This document shows positions 26,690-35,993 of a stretch of 64,000 nt of DNA, in pieces (the stretch's first letter is position 1; every line of letters begins with the position of its first letter). The translations under genes were made by a program, and so were the position numbers. Location: positions 124,001-188,000 of the forward strand of contig JAEUJN010000076.1 of NCBI GenBank assembly GCA_016794595.1, given 5' to 3'. This stretch comes from Kineosporiaceae bacterium. Lineage in GTDB: Bacteria > Actinomycetota > Actinomycetes > Actinomycetales > Kineosporiaceae. Below the pieces are notes generated by a model. The model was not told the DNA's origin. It saw only the letters and a list, made by a program, of their open reading frames with translations, and did no database searches.

Positions 26690-27718
26690 TCAGGCTCGCG
26701 GCGTGGCGATGACGTCTGGACGCCGCAGACCGCGCCGTGCCGCGTGGGCCCTGCCGATCCGGGCGAGCACGCCAGACGGGCTCGCGCGCAGCTGTTGCGG
26801 GGTGATCGCGATCACCGGAACGCCGTACTCGGCGAAGACGCCATCCTGCTGCACAGTGCGTTCCCACTCGGCGACTCCGAAGTGGTGGCGACGCGAGTGC
26901 ATCTGGATCGCGAGCCCGACGTCGTCCAGCCAGCAGTCGGGGGTGGGCAACCGCGTGCCGTCGCGTGCCTGCAACACCGGGTTGGCCCACACCACGGGAA
27001 ACCGACCACTACGCTGCAGCACCTGCAACAGATCGTGCTCGGGAACCGACCAGGCACCCGTCGCCGCCGCGTCGATTCCCGCCCGCAACAGGGTGCTGCC
27101 GCAGCGCGGGCCGTCGTCCAACTCGGCCCGCAGCTCCTCGAGCGTGACCAGTTGCCGCTGAACGGACTCGATCACCACGGCACGGGCAACACGCACCGAG
27201 GGCGCATCCCGCGCAGCATCGGCGAACGACCTCGCGGCGGAGGCGAAGACCACGCATCCCTGACGCACCCGCTTCGGATCGGAACGCCGAGTGCGCCGGA
27301 CCACGATGGCTGGGTTGGGGGTGAGGGTTCGCGCCAGTGGGATGAACAGGTGCACACGCCCGTCGTCCGGGGCATTGACCGAGCCCCGCCATCGCGCCGC
27401 CGTGGTCGAGGTGATGACCGCACCCTCGCCGGCGTACAGCCAGGCGGCCACGAGTTGCTGTCGTTCGCTCAGCCGGCCACGAAACGAGGCCACGACCCCC
27501 GGGAACACCATTGACCACTCGCGCCGGATCCACCACCGGACGTCGTGCTGACTCCACCCCGCCTCGAGCAGCTGCCGTCGAGTGATCAGGCCATCCTGGG
27601 CTCGGAGTAGCTGGATGACGGCGGTCGGCAATTCGCGGGAGAGCACCACGACGAGATGGTGGCCTTGGCGCCCGGGCCCGTCGATCACTTCGAGCCACCT
27701 GTGGATAACTCGACCCAC
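26690..27718 (-). CDS. AbiEi-like / DUF559-type protein flanked by repeats
   Basis: About 342 residues. The N-terminal region (QDGLITRRQLLEAGWSQHDV) resembles the winged-helix AbiEi antitoxin domain. The middle (ITSTTAARWRG) is AbiEi-like. The C-terminal part (LPTPDCWLDDVGLAIQMHS, then PVIAITPQQLRASP) resembles the DUF559/Vsr-like nuclease fold found in many actinobacterial paralogues. Start uncertain: GTG 27718, or GTGs at 27649/27646. No AbiEii partner is adjacent. It may be a stand-alone defence-related or regulatory protein; function is not established. Confidence 0.75.
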   Translation of the reverse strand: MGRVIHRWLEVIDGPGRQGHHLVVVLSRELPTAVIQLLRAQDGLITRRQLLEAGWSQHDVRWWIRREWSMVFPGVVASFRGRLSERQQLVAAWLYAGEGAVITSTTAARWRGSVNAPDDGRVHLFIPLARTLTPNPAIVVRRTRRSDPKRVRQGCVVFASAARSFADAARDAPSVRVARAVVIESVQRQLVTLEELRAELDDGPRCGSTLLRAGIDAAATGAWSVPEHDLLQVLQRSGRFPVVWANPVLQARDGTRLPTPDCWLDDVGLAIQMHSRRHHFGVAEWERTVQQDGVFAEYGVPVIAITPQQLRASPSGVLARIGRAHAARRGLRRPDVIATPRA

Positions 27719-27724
27719 CCACCT

Positions 27725-27834
27725 TGATCACGTTGAAGATCACGTTGCGCGAATCCGTCGCTTCTGAGCACACGAAGTCCTCAACGTGATCTTCGTGGGC
27801 GCACGGATCCCTCAACGTGATCTTCAACGTGATC
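27725..27834 (+). repeat. Palindrome-bounded repeat element, right copy
   Basis: It repeats the 26541-26640 element and extends it. The ends 27726-27747 and 27813-27834 are a perfect 22-bp inverted repeat, giving a MITE-like element of about 109 bp. The left copy lacks the last part of the right arm. It has no coding capacity. Confidence 0.85.
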
Positions 27835-27911
27835 TTCAATGCGATCAAGGGTTGTGGCGGGCGACCGACTGCGGCGACGTCCGGCACGGGACGCCGACAG
27901 CGCGGACGCCG

Positions 27912-28751
27912 TCAGCTGGGCAGGTCGTCCAGGGGCAGTGGCTCGACCACTCGACCGCGCAGCCGGGCGGCCTCGGCGGGCGGCGAGCCCTGCACTCGCA
28001 CGCTGATCCGAATCCGGTCGGCACGGAACAGGTCTCGCGAATACTCGAACACCCGCCCTTGTGCATCGACGGTGGTGCGGTTGACCTGCACCAGCGGCGC
28101 GCCCGGCTCGATGTCCAGGATCGAGGCCTCCGACTCCCCCGCCGCCACCACCTCGATCTGCTCCACGGCCTCGGCCGGACGGATCCCGAACTCGCGATCG
28201 AGCAGCTCGTACAGCGAGCCGGACAGGCTCCGCTCCGGGAGCCCGGGCACCAGGTTCGCCGGCAGCACCGCACGCTCCAGCGAGATCGGTGCTCCGTCAG
28301 CGAGCCGGATCCGGACCAGATCGACCACGAAGTCCTCCGGTCCCACACCGAGTGCCGCCGCCGCGTCCGGCTCGGCCAACCCGACCGACACCGACACCAC
28401 GCGCGACCCCGCGGTGTAGCCCTGGTCACGCAACAGCAGGGGGACGCCGACGATCCGGGACAGGTCGCGGTCGACCTTGGCCGCGGTCACGAAGGTTCCC
28501 CCGCCGCGCCCCGGTGTGCGCCGCAACGCGCCCGAGACCTCCAGCGAGATCAACGCCTGGCGCAGCGTGGACCGACTCACCCCGAGCCGCGCGGCCAGGT
28601 CGCGTTCGGCCTCGAGCTTCTCCCCCGGGCGCAACACGCCCTGCTGGATCATCGCGGCGATCCGCCGGCGCACCTCACGCGCCGTCGGCCCCAGATCGGA
28701 CGCCGGGCGTCCGGGGCCAGGGTCCGCGCCGGACGCCGACGGTCCGGGCAC
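27912..28751 (-). CDS. GntR/HutC-family regulator of the microcompartment operon
   Basis: A 279-residue protein with an N-terminal winged helix (LEAERDLAARLGVSRSTLRQ, then ALISLEVSGALRR) and a C-terminal UTRA effector domain. GTG 28751 follows the SDR stop with no gap, so it is the last gene of the microcompartment operon. It probably senses a pathway amine or amino alcohol and represses the divergent promoters near 35965-36157. This role is inferred from position. Confidence 0.9.
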   Translation of the reverse strand: MPGPSASGADPGPGRPASDLGPTAREVRRRIAAMIQQGVLRPGEKLEAERDLAARLGVSRSTLRQALISLEVSGALRRTPGRGGGTFVTAAKVDRDLSRIVGVPLLLRDQGYTAGSRVVSVSVGLAEPDAAAALGVGPEDFVVDLVRIRLADGAPISLERAVLPANLVPGLPERSLSGSLYELLDREFGIRPAEAVEQIEVVAAGESEASILDIEPGAPLVQVNRTTVDAQGRVFEYSRDLFRADRIRISVRVQGSPPAEAARLRGRVVEPLPLDDLPS

Positions 28752-29534
28752 CTACATCGCCTCCAGGGCGGCCAGGGACTCGGGCAGGATCTGCCCCCCG
28801 TCGACCACCAGCGCCTGGCCGGTGATGTAGGCGGCCTCGTCGGTGGCGAAGAACAGCGCCGCGTTGCCGATGTCACTCACCTCGCCGAGTCGCCGCTGCG
28901 GGATCGACATCTCCATCGCCCGGCGGTATTCCGGCCCCAGGTCTGCCAGCCCCTCGGTGGCGATGTTGCCAGGCAGGACGGCGTTCACGGTGATCCCACG
29001 CGGGGCGAGTTCGATGGCCGCGGTGCGCATGAACCCGAGTTGGGCGGCCTTGCTGGCCCCGTAGTGCGACCAGCCCGGGTACCCGGTGATCGGGCCGGTG
29101 ATCGAGGAGGTGAGGATCACCCGCCCGCGCCCGGACGCCGTGAGCGCGGGCAGGCAGGCCTGCACGCTCAGCATGCCGCCCTTGACGTTCGTGGCGTAGA
29201 CGAGGTCGAAGTCCTCCTCGCTCATGTCGGCGAGCGTGCTGTCCGGGAAGATCCCGGCGTTGGCACACAACACATCGATCCCGCCGAAGGCCTCCAGAGC
29301 CGCCGCCGCCATCGCCTCGCACGAGGCCTTGGACGACACGTTGCCGAGGAACGAGGTCACCGCGCCCGCGCCGAGGGCATCGAGCTCGGCGACCGTCCGG
29401 GCGGCATCCTCGGCGTTGCGACCGGTGACCATCACGTTGGCCCCGGCCCGGGCGAACACCGAGGCGATGCCCTTGCCGATGCCCTTGGTGGCGCCGGTGA
29501 CGATGACGGAACGGCCTGCGACAGAAGTGAACAT
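28752..29534 (-). CDS. SDR dehydrogenase, probable 1-amino-2-propanol dehydrogenase of the microcompartment
   Basis: A 260-residue classical short-chain dehydrogenase: [20 protein letters not shown] cofactor motif, NAG (ANAGIF), catalytic Ser in TSSITG and Tyr-Lys in HYGASKAAQ. In the M. smegmatis aminoacetone-utilization (RMM) locus the equivalent SDR interconverts aminoacetone and (S)-1-amino-2-propanol. Gene order here matches that locus, so I assign the same role by analogy. ATG 29534 has TAGGAG upstream. Confidence 0.85.
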   Translation of the reverse strand: MFTSVAGRSVIVTGATKGIGKGIASVFARAGANVMVTGRNAEDAARTVAELDALGAGAVTSFLGNVSSKASCEAMAAAALEAFGGIDVLCANAGIFPDSTLADMSEEDFDLVYATNVKGGMLSVQACLPALTASGRGRVILTSSITGPITGYPGWSHYGASKAAQLGFMRTAAIELAPRGITVNAVLPGNIATEGLADLGPEYRRAMEMSIPQRRLGEVSDIGNAALFFATDEAAYITGQALVVDGGQILPESLAALEAM

Positions 29535-29581
29535 GACGCTCCTACTCGGGCTGTGATCGACGAGATGATCGGACGAAGAGT

Positions 29582-30559
29582 TCAGATGTGGTCGGACAGG
29601 TACTGCTCGGCCAGGTGGCAGCTCGTGGTGGTGAACTCCGGACCCATCTCCTGCGCGGTCTGGGTGGCCGCGTGCGACCCGATCCAGGCCACCAGCAGCA
29701 ACCGGCGAAGCATCACGAAGGTGGGTAGCTCGGCCTCGTCGGCCGGGCTCAGATCGGCCAGGCTGCGATAGCCCCGTACCCAGGCGTCGATCAGCTCGGG
29801 AATGTACGGCTCGTGTTCGATGAAGGACACCGAGGACGCGAGATCGTACAGGTACCAACTGAATCCGCAGTCGTCGAAGTCGATCACGTGCACCTGGTCA
29901 CCGGCGACCAGCAAGTTGGCCAGCCGCATGTCGGCGTGCACCAGCCCGAACCGCTCGGGTCCGGTGCCGTAGGCCGCCAGCCGCTGCCGCAGCACGGCGT
30001 CCAGCCGTCCCAGGACGGCGAGTTCCTCGGCGCCCACACCCAGGCCGTCCTGCCAGCGGCCCCAGTGCCCGGCGGGGCCGATCGAGGTGTCGTAGTCCCA
30101 CACGAACCGGGTGAAACCGGGTGGGCGCCGCCAGGTTCGGGCGTGCGCGTGCAGTCGCGCGCTGATCGCCCCCAACTGGACGAAGTCACTCGCCAGCCGT
30201 GCGGCGTGCGGTTCGCTGCCGTCCACCCAGGCGAACCGGACCACCTGCCGGGTGGTTCCGTCGGGCAGGCGCGCGGTGACCACGGGCGATCCGTCGGCAG
30301 CAGGCAGATAGGCGGGGGTGCTCACCACGTGCTCGGCGCGCAGCGCGTCGATCCAGGCCAGCTCGCTGCGGATGGCCTCCACCGAGTGGTAGCCACTGCG
30401 GTGTACCCGCAGCACGCTGCGCCCGGCGTCCGGATCGTCGATCGCGAACGTACCGTTCTCCGACACGTTCAGCAGGCTGAGCCTGGCCTCGGGATGCAGC
30501 CCGTACGCGGGCAGCGCCGCCTGGGCGAACGCCGCGAAGGTCTCCGCCGAATCGGTCAC
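29582..30559 (-). CDS. APH-fold small-molecule kinase, probable 1-amino-2-propanol kinase
   Basis: A 325-residue aminoglycoside/choline kinase-fold protein with catalytic loop [15 protein letters not shown] (HxDxxxxN) and [17 protein letters not shown] (metal Asp). In RMM loci this enzyme phosphorylates (S)-1-amino-2-propanol so that a PLP lyase can release propionaldehyde. The start GTG 30559 has GGAGGAG upstream. It lies between the shell genes and the SDR. Confidence 0.85.
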   Translation of the reverse strand: MTDSAETFAAFAQAALPAYGLHPEARLSLLNVSENGTFAIDDPDAGRSVLRVHRSGYHSVEAIRSELAWIDALRAEHVVSTPAYLPAADGSPVVTARLPDGTTRQVVRFAWVDGSEPHAARLASDFVQLGAISARLHAHARTWRRPPGFTRFVWDYDTSIGPAGHWGRWQDGLGVGAEELAVLGRLDAVLRQRLAAYGTGPERFGLVHADMRLANLLVAGDQVHVIDFDDCGFSWYLYDLASSVSFIEHEPYIPELIDAWVRGYRSLADLSPADEAELPTFVMLRRLLLVAWIGSHAATQTAQEMGPEFTTTSCHLAEQYLSDHI

Positions 30560-30640
30560 GTCTCCTCCAGTACCGCACGAAGGGAACTCGGTTCCTCGCT
30601 GCCCGAGGATGCCCGACTGCTCGGGCGTGCTCGGGAATCC

Positions 30641-31297
30641 TCAGTGCTCGCGGCCCGGCACCGCCCCCAAGGCCGCGACGATCGCCTCGCGGGCCCTTTG
30701 CACGGTCGCCACCTCGCCCGCCAGGTACACCCTGCCCGCCGCCCCGATCATGGAGACGTCGACCAGGGTCGCCTCCGGGGCCACCTTCTCGGCCTCGTTG
30801 ACGGCCATCGCGGCGAACAACGCCGGGGTCACCTCGACCACGAGCAGGCTCTGCCCGGGCAAGAGCATGGATGCCTGGCGAGTGCGGTTGACGATCACGG
30901 CATGCTGGTCGGCAACGTCCTCGATCACGTCGTGGTAGAGCACCTGCGGGCGCAGCTGATCGGACGGCGCGGCGCCGATCCCGGCCAGGATCGCCTCGCC
31001 GGCGGCCCGGACGTCGTCCGCGGAGTCGGCGTGCACCTCGAGGATGCCGAACTGCCGCTCGACGAACAGCAGCCCGACCTCCAGCGACGCCATCGCGTGC
31101 AACGCCAGCGAGGTGACCCGCTCGATCGCCAGCCCCGGTGCCACCTCGACGATCAGGGCGTGCTGGCCGGCGTAAGGCGGGTAGCCGCGGGCCCGGGTGG
31201 GGGTGCCGAGGTAGGCGGCGAACTGCGGCTGCAGGTCCTCGAGCACCAGGTAGACCCGCAGCTGCGGGGCCGGCACCGGCGCGATGGAAGACTCCAC
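30641..31297 (-). CDS. Tandem-domain microcompartment shell protein (BMC-T), copy 1
   Basis: 218 residues with two fused BMC domains (ALIVEVAPGLAIERVTSLAL ... FGILEVHADSADDVRAAGEA; SLLVVEVTPALFAAMAVNEA ... GRVYLAGEVATVQRAREA). BMC-T proteins form pseudohexameric trimers, often with gated pores for large substrates or cofactors. GTG 31297. It shares its layout with the BMC-T at 32341-32946, giving two different trimers in one shell. Confidence 0.93.
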   Translation of the reverse strand: MESSIAPVPAPQLRVYLVLEDLQPQFAAYLGTPTRARGYPPYAGQHALIVEVAPGLAIERVTSLALHAMASLEVGLLFVERQFGILEVHADSADDVRAAGEAILAGIGAAPSDQLRPQVLYHDVIEDVADQHAVIVNRTRQASMLLPGQSLLVVEVTPALFAAMAVNEAEKVAPEATLVDVSMIGAAGRVYLAGEVATVQRAREAIVAALGAVPGREH

Positions 31298-31306
31298 GGT
31301 CGATCG

Positions 31307-31594
31307 TCAGTCGGCCGGGGCCGAGACCACGAAGTGGCGGGACAGCTCGGCGTGCGGGCGCGGGATGACGTGCACGCTGACCAGTTCGCCGACCTGCCCG
31401 GCGGTCTCCGCGCCGGCCTCGGTGGCGGCCTTGACCGCGCCGACGTCGCCGACGATGGTCACCGCGACCAGCCCGTCACCGACCTGCTCACGACCGACGA
31501 TGACGACGTTGGCGGCCTTGACCATGGCGTCCGCCGCGGCGAGGGCGGCGACGTAGCCCTTGGTCTCGATCATTCCGATGGCGTTGGTGGCCAC
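31307..31594 (-). CDS. Hexameric microcompartment shell protein (BMC-H, PduA/EutM-like)
   Basis: A 95-residue single BMC domain: [21 protein letters not shown], then [20 protein letters not shown], the canonical PduA/EutM core. It is the main facet tile and metabolite pore of the shell. GTG 31594 has AAGGAG upstream. It is the only BMC-H in the locus. Confidence 0.97.
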   Translation of the reverse strand: MATNAIGMIETKGYVAALAAADAMVKAANVVIVGREQVGDGLVAVTIVGDVGAVKAATEAGAETAGQVGELVSVHVIPRPHAELSRHFVVSAPAD

Positions 31595-31664
31595 GGGCTT
31601 CTCCTTCTGCTGGAACGGATCTGACGGTGGGGACGAACGGTTCGGACAGCGGGGCAGATCGGGG

Positions 31665-31916
31665 TCAGGAGCCGGGCTGCTCGTCGATGGACCCGATGAT
31701 CAGGGCATCGATCGGCGGGTGCGGGCCGGGGAACCAGGCAGCGGCCACCGAGCCGGTCGCCACCAGCACCGCCTCACCGGGCCCGCTGCCGAGGGCGTCG
31801 AAGGCGATCATGCGGGACGATCCGCCCTCGACCTCGACCTCGAGGAAGGCCCCGTTCGGCACCTCGGGCAGGCGCTTGGTGGCCCACACGTTGCCGATCA
31901 CCCTGGCTCTGAGCAT
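31665..31916 (-). CDS. Pentameric microcompartment vertex protein (BMC-P, EutN/CcmL-like)
   Basis: 83 residues with the EutN/CcmL barrel: [39 protein letters not shown] and [11 protein letters not shown] at the C-terminus. It closes the vertices of the icosahedral shell. Confidence 0.95.
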   Translation of the reverse strand: MLRARVIGNVWATKRLPEVPNGAFLEVEVEGGSSRMIAFDALGSGPGEAVLVATGSVAAAWFPGPHPPIDALIIGSIDEQPGS

Positions 31917-31939
31917 GACTGTCCCTTCCTGGACGTGGC

Positions 31940-32344
31940 CTACGCGGTGGCCGAGGTGCGCTCGATGACCACGCCGAGCACCCGGGCCCGGTCCTTGGCC
32001 AGTGGGGTCAGGACGGCGCGTGGCCCGATCACCAGGCGCGCGCCGTCCGCGGCGGCGGCGTTGACGGCACGCTCGGTCACCGCGCCGCGGGCGATGTGGT
32101 GAACGGACGGCGCGCCGGAGCCACCTCCCGAGACGGTGCGTGGGACAGCGCGGGGCACTGTGCGCGAACCCGGTTGGGGTGCTGACGTTCCCCCGTGGTT
32201 CGGCGACGGGACGCCGAGACCTTGCCCGCGCACCTCCGCCAGCGCCGCCCCGAGTTCCTCACGGATCACCTCGCGCAGCAGCTCACGGACCAGGCCGCGC
32301 AGCACGGACTCGGTGGCGTCGATGCCCAGGCCTTCGATGCTCAT
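31940..32344 (-). CDS. Microcompartment-associated protein with an encapsulation-type helix
   Basis: 134 residues in three parts: an N-terminal amphipathic helix (SVLRGLVRELLREVIREEL) like cargo-targeting peptides; a disordered Pro/Gly/Ser linker (about residues 45-85); and a C-terminal domain with VTERAVNAAAADGARLVIG and VLGVVIER. The position equals the small hypothetical gene in RMM loci. It may help recruit or organise cargo at the shell. ATG overlaps the upstream BMC-T stop by 4 nt. Confidence 0.8.
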   Translation of the reverse strand: MSIEGLGIDATESVLRGLVRELLREVIREELGAALAEVRGQGLGVPSPNHGGTSAPQPGSRTVPRAVPRTVSGGGSGAPSVHHIARGAVTERAVNAAAADGARLVIGPRAVLTPLAKDRARVLGVVIERTSATA

Positions 32345-32946
32345 GCGCGGGCCAACGCCTGCTCGGCGGCCTCGGCCGCGGCCCGGACCTCGGACTCCTC
32401 ACCGGTGAGGTACACCCGGCCGGTGGCGCCGATCATTCGGTAGTCGACCACGGTGATCCTGGCAGCCTTCTCGGCCTCGTTGGTGGCCAGGATCGCGTAC
32501 GAGGCCGGCTCCATCTCGAGCACGAACATCGACTGCCCGGCCAGCGCCATCGAGCCGACCTTGTTGCGGTTGACCAGGAAGGCGTGCTGCCGGTCGATCC
32601 GCGAGACGATCCGCGAGGCCAGCACCGTCGGGCGCATCGCCTCGGTCGCCGAGGCACCGAGATGGTCGAGCACCGAGCCGGCCGCGGCCCGAACCGACGC
32701 CGGCGGCCCGTGCAGCTCCAGGTAGCCGAAATGCCGCTCCACGATGAGGATCCCGGCGCTCACCTCGGCGCTCTTCAGCGCGACGTCGGTGAGCGGCTCG
32801 ATGTCCAGCCCGGGTGCCACCTCGATGATCTGGGCCGCGTAGCCGGCCCGTGGCAACGACCCCTTGATCCAGGTGCCGAGATAGCACAGGGTCTGCGGCT
32901 GCAGCCGGTCGAGGAAGATGAACGAGCGGATCTGGGGGGTCGACAT
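32341..32946 (-). CDS. Tandem-domain microcompartment shell protein (BMC-T), copy 2
   Basis: 201 residues with two BMC domains (QIIEVAPGLDIEPLTDVALK, FGYLELHGPPASVRAAAG; SMFVLEMEPASYAILATNEA, GRVYLTGEESEVRAAAEA). It is the first shell gene after the aldehyde dehydrogenase, starting 5 nt beyond its stop. Its pairing with copy 1 suggests two trimer types with different pores. Confidence 0.93.
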   Translation of the reverse strand: MSTPQIRSFIFLDRLQPQTLCYLGTWIKGSLPRAGYAAQIIEVAPGLDIEPLTDVALKSAEVSAGILIVERHFGYLELHGPPASVRAAAGSVLDHLGASATEAMRPTVLASRIVSRIDRQHAFLVNRNKVGSMALAGQSMFVLEMEPASYAILATNEAEKAARITVVDYRMIGATGRVYLTGEESEVRAAAEAAEQALARA

Positions 32947-32951
32947 GTCGC

Positions 32952-34628
32952 TCAGCCCTTCACCATCGCGCGCAGTTCCTCGACGATCAGCCGACGGAGG
33001 TGGTCGCGCAGCTCGTCGGATTCCTGTGGCCCGGCAACGCCGTTCGCCCCGGCTGAGCTCGCCGAGGCGTGCTCGGCGCCTCGTCCCGCCGACCGACCGG
33101 ACGCCGCGTCGTCCAGGTTCGAGGCCACCGGGTACTGCGGCACGGGCCCGTCCGGCGCATACCAGGGGTCCAGGCCCGAGAAACTGGGCATCGGGGTCGC
33201 CGGGCTGCTGCCATAGGCAACCTGGGTCTCGGCCACGAGGTGTTCGGGAGCCAGGTTCGCGGTCAGCGCCGAGCGGCCGGTGAACCCGGTGCCGATGGTC
33301 ATGGTCGGCGCCAGATTCGTGTGGAACCCGCTGCTGCCCAACGAGTTACCGACATTCACGCTGATCCGCATCACCGGCACCGAGGACCCGAAGGCCATCA
33401 CCGTGGCCGCGTCCCGGCTGTGGATCGCCGCGCTGTGCCCCTGGCCGCTGATCCGCAGGACGGCGCGGGCCACGTCGATCCCGCGCTCGGCCGTGGGCAC
33501 CCGGGTCAGCGCGAGCACCGGTAACAGCTTCTCGTGCGCCAGCGCCTCCTCGGGCACCACCAGGTCGATCGGGGTGATCAGCACCCGGGTGCGCGCCGGC
33601 ACCCGGATCCCGGCCGCCGCGGCGATCGCGGTGGCCTCCCGCCCGATCCACTCGGTGCGCAACCGGTCACCGTCGAAGATGACCGCGCGCACGGCGTCCG
33701 TCTCGGCCGGCGAGGTGAGGTGGGCGCCCTGGCGGGTCAGCGCCTTCTCCAGCGCATCGGCGACCGACTCGACCACGATCAGCACGCTCTCGTTGGTGCA
33801 CAGCACGGAGTTGTCGAACGCCTTGCTGTCCAGGATCGCCGTCGCCGCCGCACCCGGGTCGGCCGTGGCGTCGACCAGCACCGGAACGTTGCCCGGCCCC
33901 ACCCCGAGTGCCGGGTTGCCGCTGGAGTGGGCGGCACGGACCATCGCGGTGCCGCCGGTGGCCACGATGAGCGAGACCCGGGAGCTGGCCATCAGGGCGT
34001 CGACCAGCGGCACCGAGGGTTCGGTGACCACCTGGACGCACCCGTCGGGCGCACCGGCCGCCACCGCTGCCTGCGCCATCACGGTCGCCGCCTCCGCGCA
34101 GACGCCCGCCGCGTAGGGGTGCGGCGAGATGACGATCGCGTTACGGGTGAGCAACCCGAACATGATCTTCGAGAAGGTGGTGGCGACCGGATTGGTCGAG
34201 GGCGTCAGGGCCAGGATCACCCCGGCCGGCCGGGGAACCCGCAGGATCTTGGCCTGCTCGTCGATCCGCGGGCTGACATAGTCGTGATCGCCGTAGGCCT
34301 GCCAGAGCCCGATCGAGCAGGACTCGTTCTTGACCACCTTGTGCTCGACGACGCCGAACCCGGTCTCGCGCACCGCCTCCTCGGCGAGCCGGCAGGCCTG
34401 GGCTGCCCCGGCGAGGGCCGCCGCGTGGGCGATCCGGCGCACGGTGGCGATGTCGTAGCGGGCGAAGGCCCGGGCCGCCCACTCGGCGCGCTCGACCATG
34501 GCCAGCGCGCGCGGCGTCCCGCCCGGGGCCAGCGGCATCGCGGGCAGCGAGGCGATCCCGGGCACGCCGGAGGACCCGGACGCCGGCCCGGGCCCGGGCC
34601 CGGGCCGGGACGAGAACGAGGCGCTCAT
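32952..34628 (-). CDS. CoA-acylating aldehyde dehydrogenase with C-terminal encapsulation peptide
   Basis: 558 residues of the EutE/PduP/RMM type. The NAD(P) region is LALTPSTNPVATTFSKIMFG, the catalytic Cys is in DNSVLCTNESVLIV, and a conserved VGNSLGSSGFHTNLAPTM block follows. After a Pro/Ser/Ala linker (about 470-535) the C-terminus is the amphipathic helix ELRDHLRRLIVEELRAMV, a typical shell-targeting peptide. It would convert propionaldehyde to propionyl-CoA inside the shell. ATG overlaps the upstream lyase stop (ATGA). Confidence 0.93.
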   Translation of the reverse strand: MSASFSSRPGPGPGPASGSSGVPGIASLPAMPLAPGGTPRALAMVERAEWAARAFARYDIATVRRIAHAAALAGAAQACRLAEEAVRETGFGVVEHKVVKNESCSIGLWQAYGDHDYVSPRIDEQAKILRVPRPAGVILALTPSTNPVATTFSKIMFGLLTRNAIVISPHPYAAGVCAEAATVMAQAAVAAGAPDGCVQVVTEPSVPLVDALMASSRVSLIVATGGTAMVRAAHSSGNPALGVGPGNVPVLVDATADPGAAATAILDSKAFDNSVLCTNESVLIVVESVADALEKALTRQGAHLTSPAETDAVRAVIFDGDRLRTEWIGREATAIAAAAGIRVPARTRVLITPIDLVVPEEALAHEKLLPVLALTRVPTAERGIDVARAVLRISGQGHSAAIHSRDAATVMAFGSSVPVMRISVNVGNSLGSSGFHTNLAPTMTIGTGFTGRSALTANLAPEHLVAETQVAYGSSPATPMPSFSGLDPWYAPDGPVPQYPVASNLDDAASGRSAGRGAEHASASSAGANGVAGPQESDELRDHLRRLIVEELRAMVKG

Positions 34629-35965
34629 CGCCGTCCCTCCCATCCGGCCCGAACGGCGCGCGAGCCGTGCTGCCCCGCAGCCTCCCGGGCCGCCTTGGTG
34701 ATCGCGACCGCCGTCCGATCGAGCAGTTCGTCGGCGAGTTCCGGCGACATCAAGATGCCCGGTTTGTACTGCAGCACCCGCGGGTCGAGCGTGGAGAAGA
34801 TGGCCCAGACCCCGTTCTCGTAGAGGTGTTTCATCACGTACTTGGCGCCCTGCGGATCGTCGAACTCCAGACCGAAGATCACACCGTTCTGCCGGATGCC
34901 GGTGAACCAATCCGGGCAGGTGTCCTGGATCCGGCGCAGGCCCGACCCGATCACGTCGGCGAGGTAGTGCACCCGCGACCGGGTCTCCGGCCGGGAGGTG
35001 ATCTCGAGCGCCTTCAGGGCGGCGATGCAGCCCAGCTCGGCGCCGCCGAAGGTCGAGATGTGACCGAACCCGTCCTGCGTCAGCCAGCCGGCGCTGCGCT
35101 CGTTCACCAGCACGCAGGCGATCGGGTAGAGCCCGCCCGAGATGCCCTTGCCGGTGACCATGATGTCGGGCTCGATGCCCTCTTTGGTGATGCCCCACAG
35201 CTCGCCGGTGCGCATCAGGCCGGTCTGCACCTCGTCGGCGATGTAGAGCGCCCCGTAGCGCTCGCACAGCTGCTTGACCGCGCGCAGATAGCCCGGGTTT
35301 GGCAGCGGGAAGCCGTAGGTGGCCGGGATGGTCTCCATGATCACCGCGGCGACGTCGCGGCCGGCGAGGGCCTGCTCCATGGCGTCCAGGTCGTTGAACG
35401 GCACGTGCGGGAAGTCCTCGGGGGCATCGGCGAGGAACAGCTGCGAGAAGCGCTCGTCCCCGGTGCCGACGGCGAGCCCGGTGTGGCCGTGGTAGGCCTT
35501 CACGATCGAGACGATCTTGCGCTTCTGCGTGGTGTGGCGCGCGGTCTTGAGCGCGATGTCGATCGCCTCGCCACCGCCCGAGCCGTAGATCACCTTGGTC
35601 AGGCCGCCCGGCGCCGAGGCGATCAGCGCCTCGGCCAGGGCCGTGCGGGCCAGGGAGGGGAAGTGGTGGTTGCCGATGTCGAAGTGCTGCATGGCCGTCG
35701 AGACGGTGTGCACCACCTCGGGGTGGCGGTGGCCGAGGTTGTAGGTGCCGCCGTTCAGGTGGACGTCGATCAGGCGCTTGCCCGACATGTCGTAGAGGAA
35801 GTACCCCTCGCGCCGGTCGATGACCAGCGGCACCCCGGAGTCGATCCAGAACTGGGTCTTGCCCGGGTTCCAGAACTCCTGGGACTTGCGCAGCATCTCG
35901 TCCTTGGACGCGAACGAGAACAGGCCGTAGTCGAACCCGGCTCCGCTGGATGTGGTCCCCGTCAC
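34625..35965 (-). CDS. Class III PLP enzyme, probable amino-alcohol phosphate phospho-lyase
   Basis: About 446 residues of the class III aminotransferase fold with GSGGGEAIDIALKTARH, IADEVQTGLMRTG and the PLP lysine in VTGKGISGGLYP. In RMM loci this position holds a lyase that splits phosphorylated 1-amino-2-propanol to propionaldehyde, ammonia and phosphate, like ethanolamine-phosphate phospho-lyases. A true aminotransferase cannot be excluded by sequence alone. GTG 35965 is the likely start; TACAGT 8 nt upstream suggests a leaderless transcript. Confidence 0.85.
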   Translation of the reverse strand: MTGTTSSGAGFDYGLFSFASKDEMLRKSQEFWNPGKTQFWIDSGVPLVIDRREGYFLYDMSGKRLIDVHLNGGTYNLGHRHPEVVHTVSTAMQHFDIGNHHFPSLARTALAEALIASAPGGLTKVIYGSGGGEAIDIALKTARHTTQKRKIVSIVKAYHGHTGLAVGTGDERFSQLFLADAPEDFPHVPFNDLDAMEQALAGRDVAAVIMETIPATYGFPLPNPGYLRAVKQLCERYGALYIADEVQTGLMRTGELWGITKEGIEPDIMVTGKGISGGLYPIACVLVNERSAGWLTQDGFGHISTFGGAELGCIAALKALEITSRPETRSRVHYLADVIGSGLRRIQDTCPDWFTGIRQNGVIFGLEFDDPQGAKYVMKHLYENGVWAIFSTLDPRVLQYKPGILMSPELADELLDRTAVAITKAAREAAGQHGSRAVRAGWEGRR

Positions 35966-35971
35966 GACGCC

Positions 35972-35993
35972 GGACTGTACCAAAGGGCAGTCC
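35972..35993. promoter_or_regulatory. Candidate GntR operator at the microcompartment promoter
   Basis: GGACTG at 35972-35977 and CAGTCC at 35988-35993 are perfect inverted half-sites 10 nt apart. They overlap the TACAGT -10-like box of the lyase gene, where a bound repressor would block transcription. The rest of the 191-nt divergent region also contains TTTTTCAGTCAGGTAAAAA, a second symmetric stretch nearer the permease. Confidence 0.4.
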
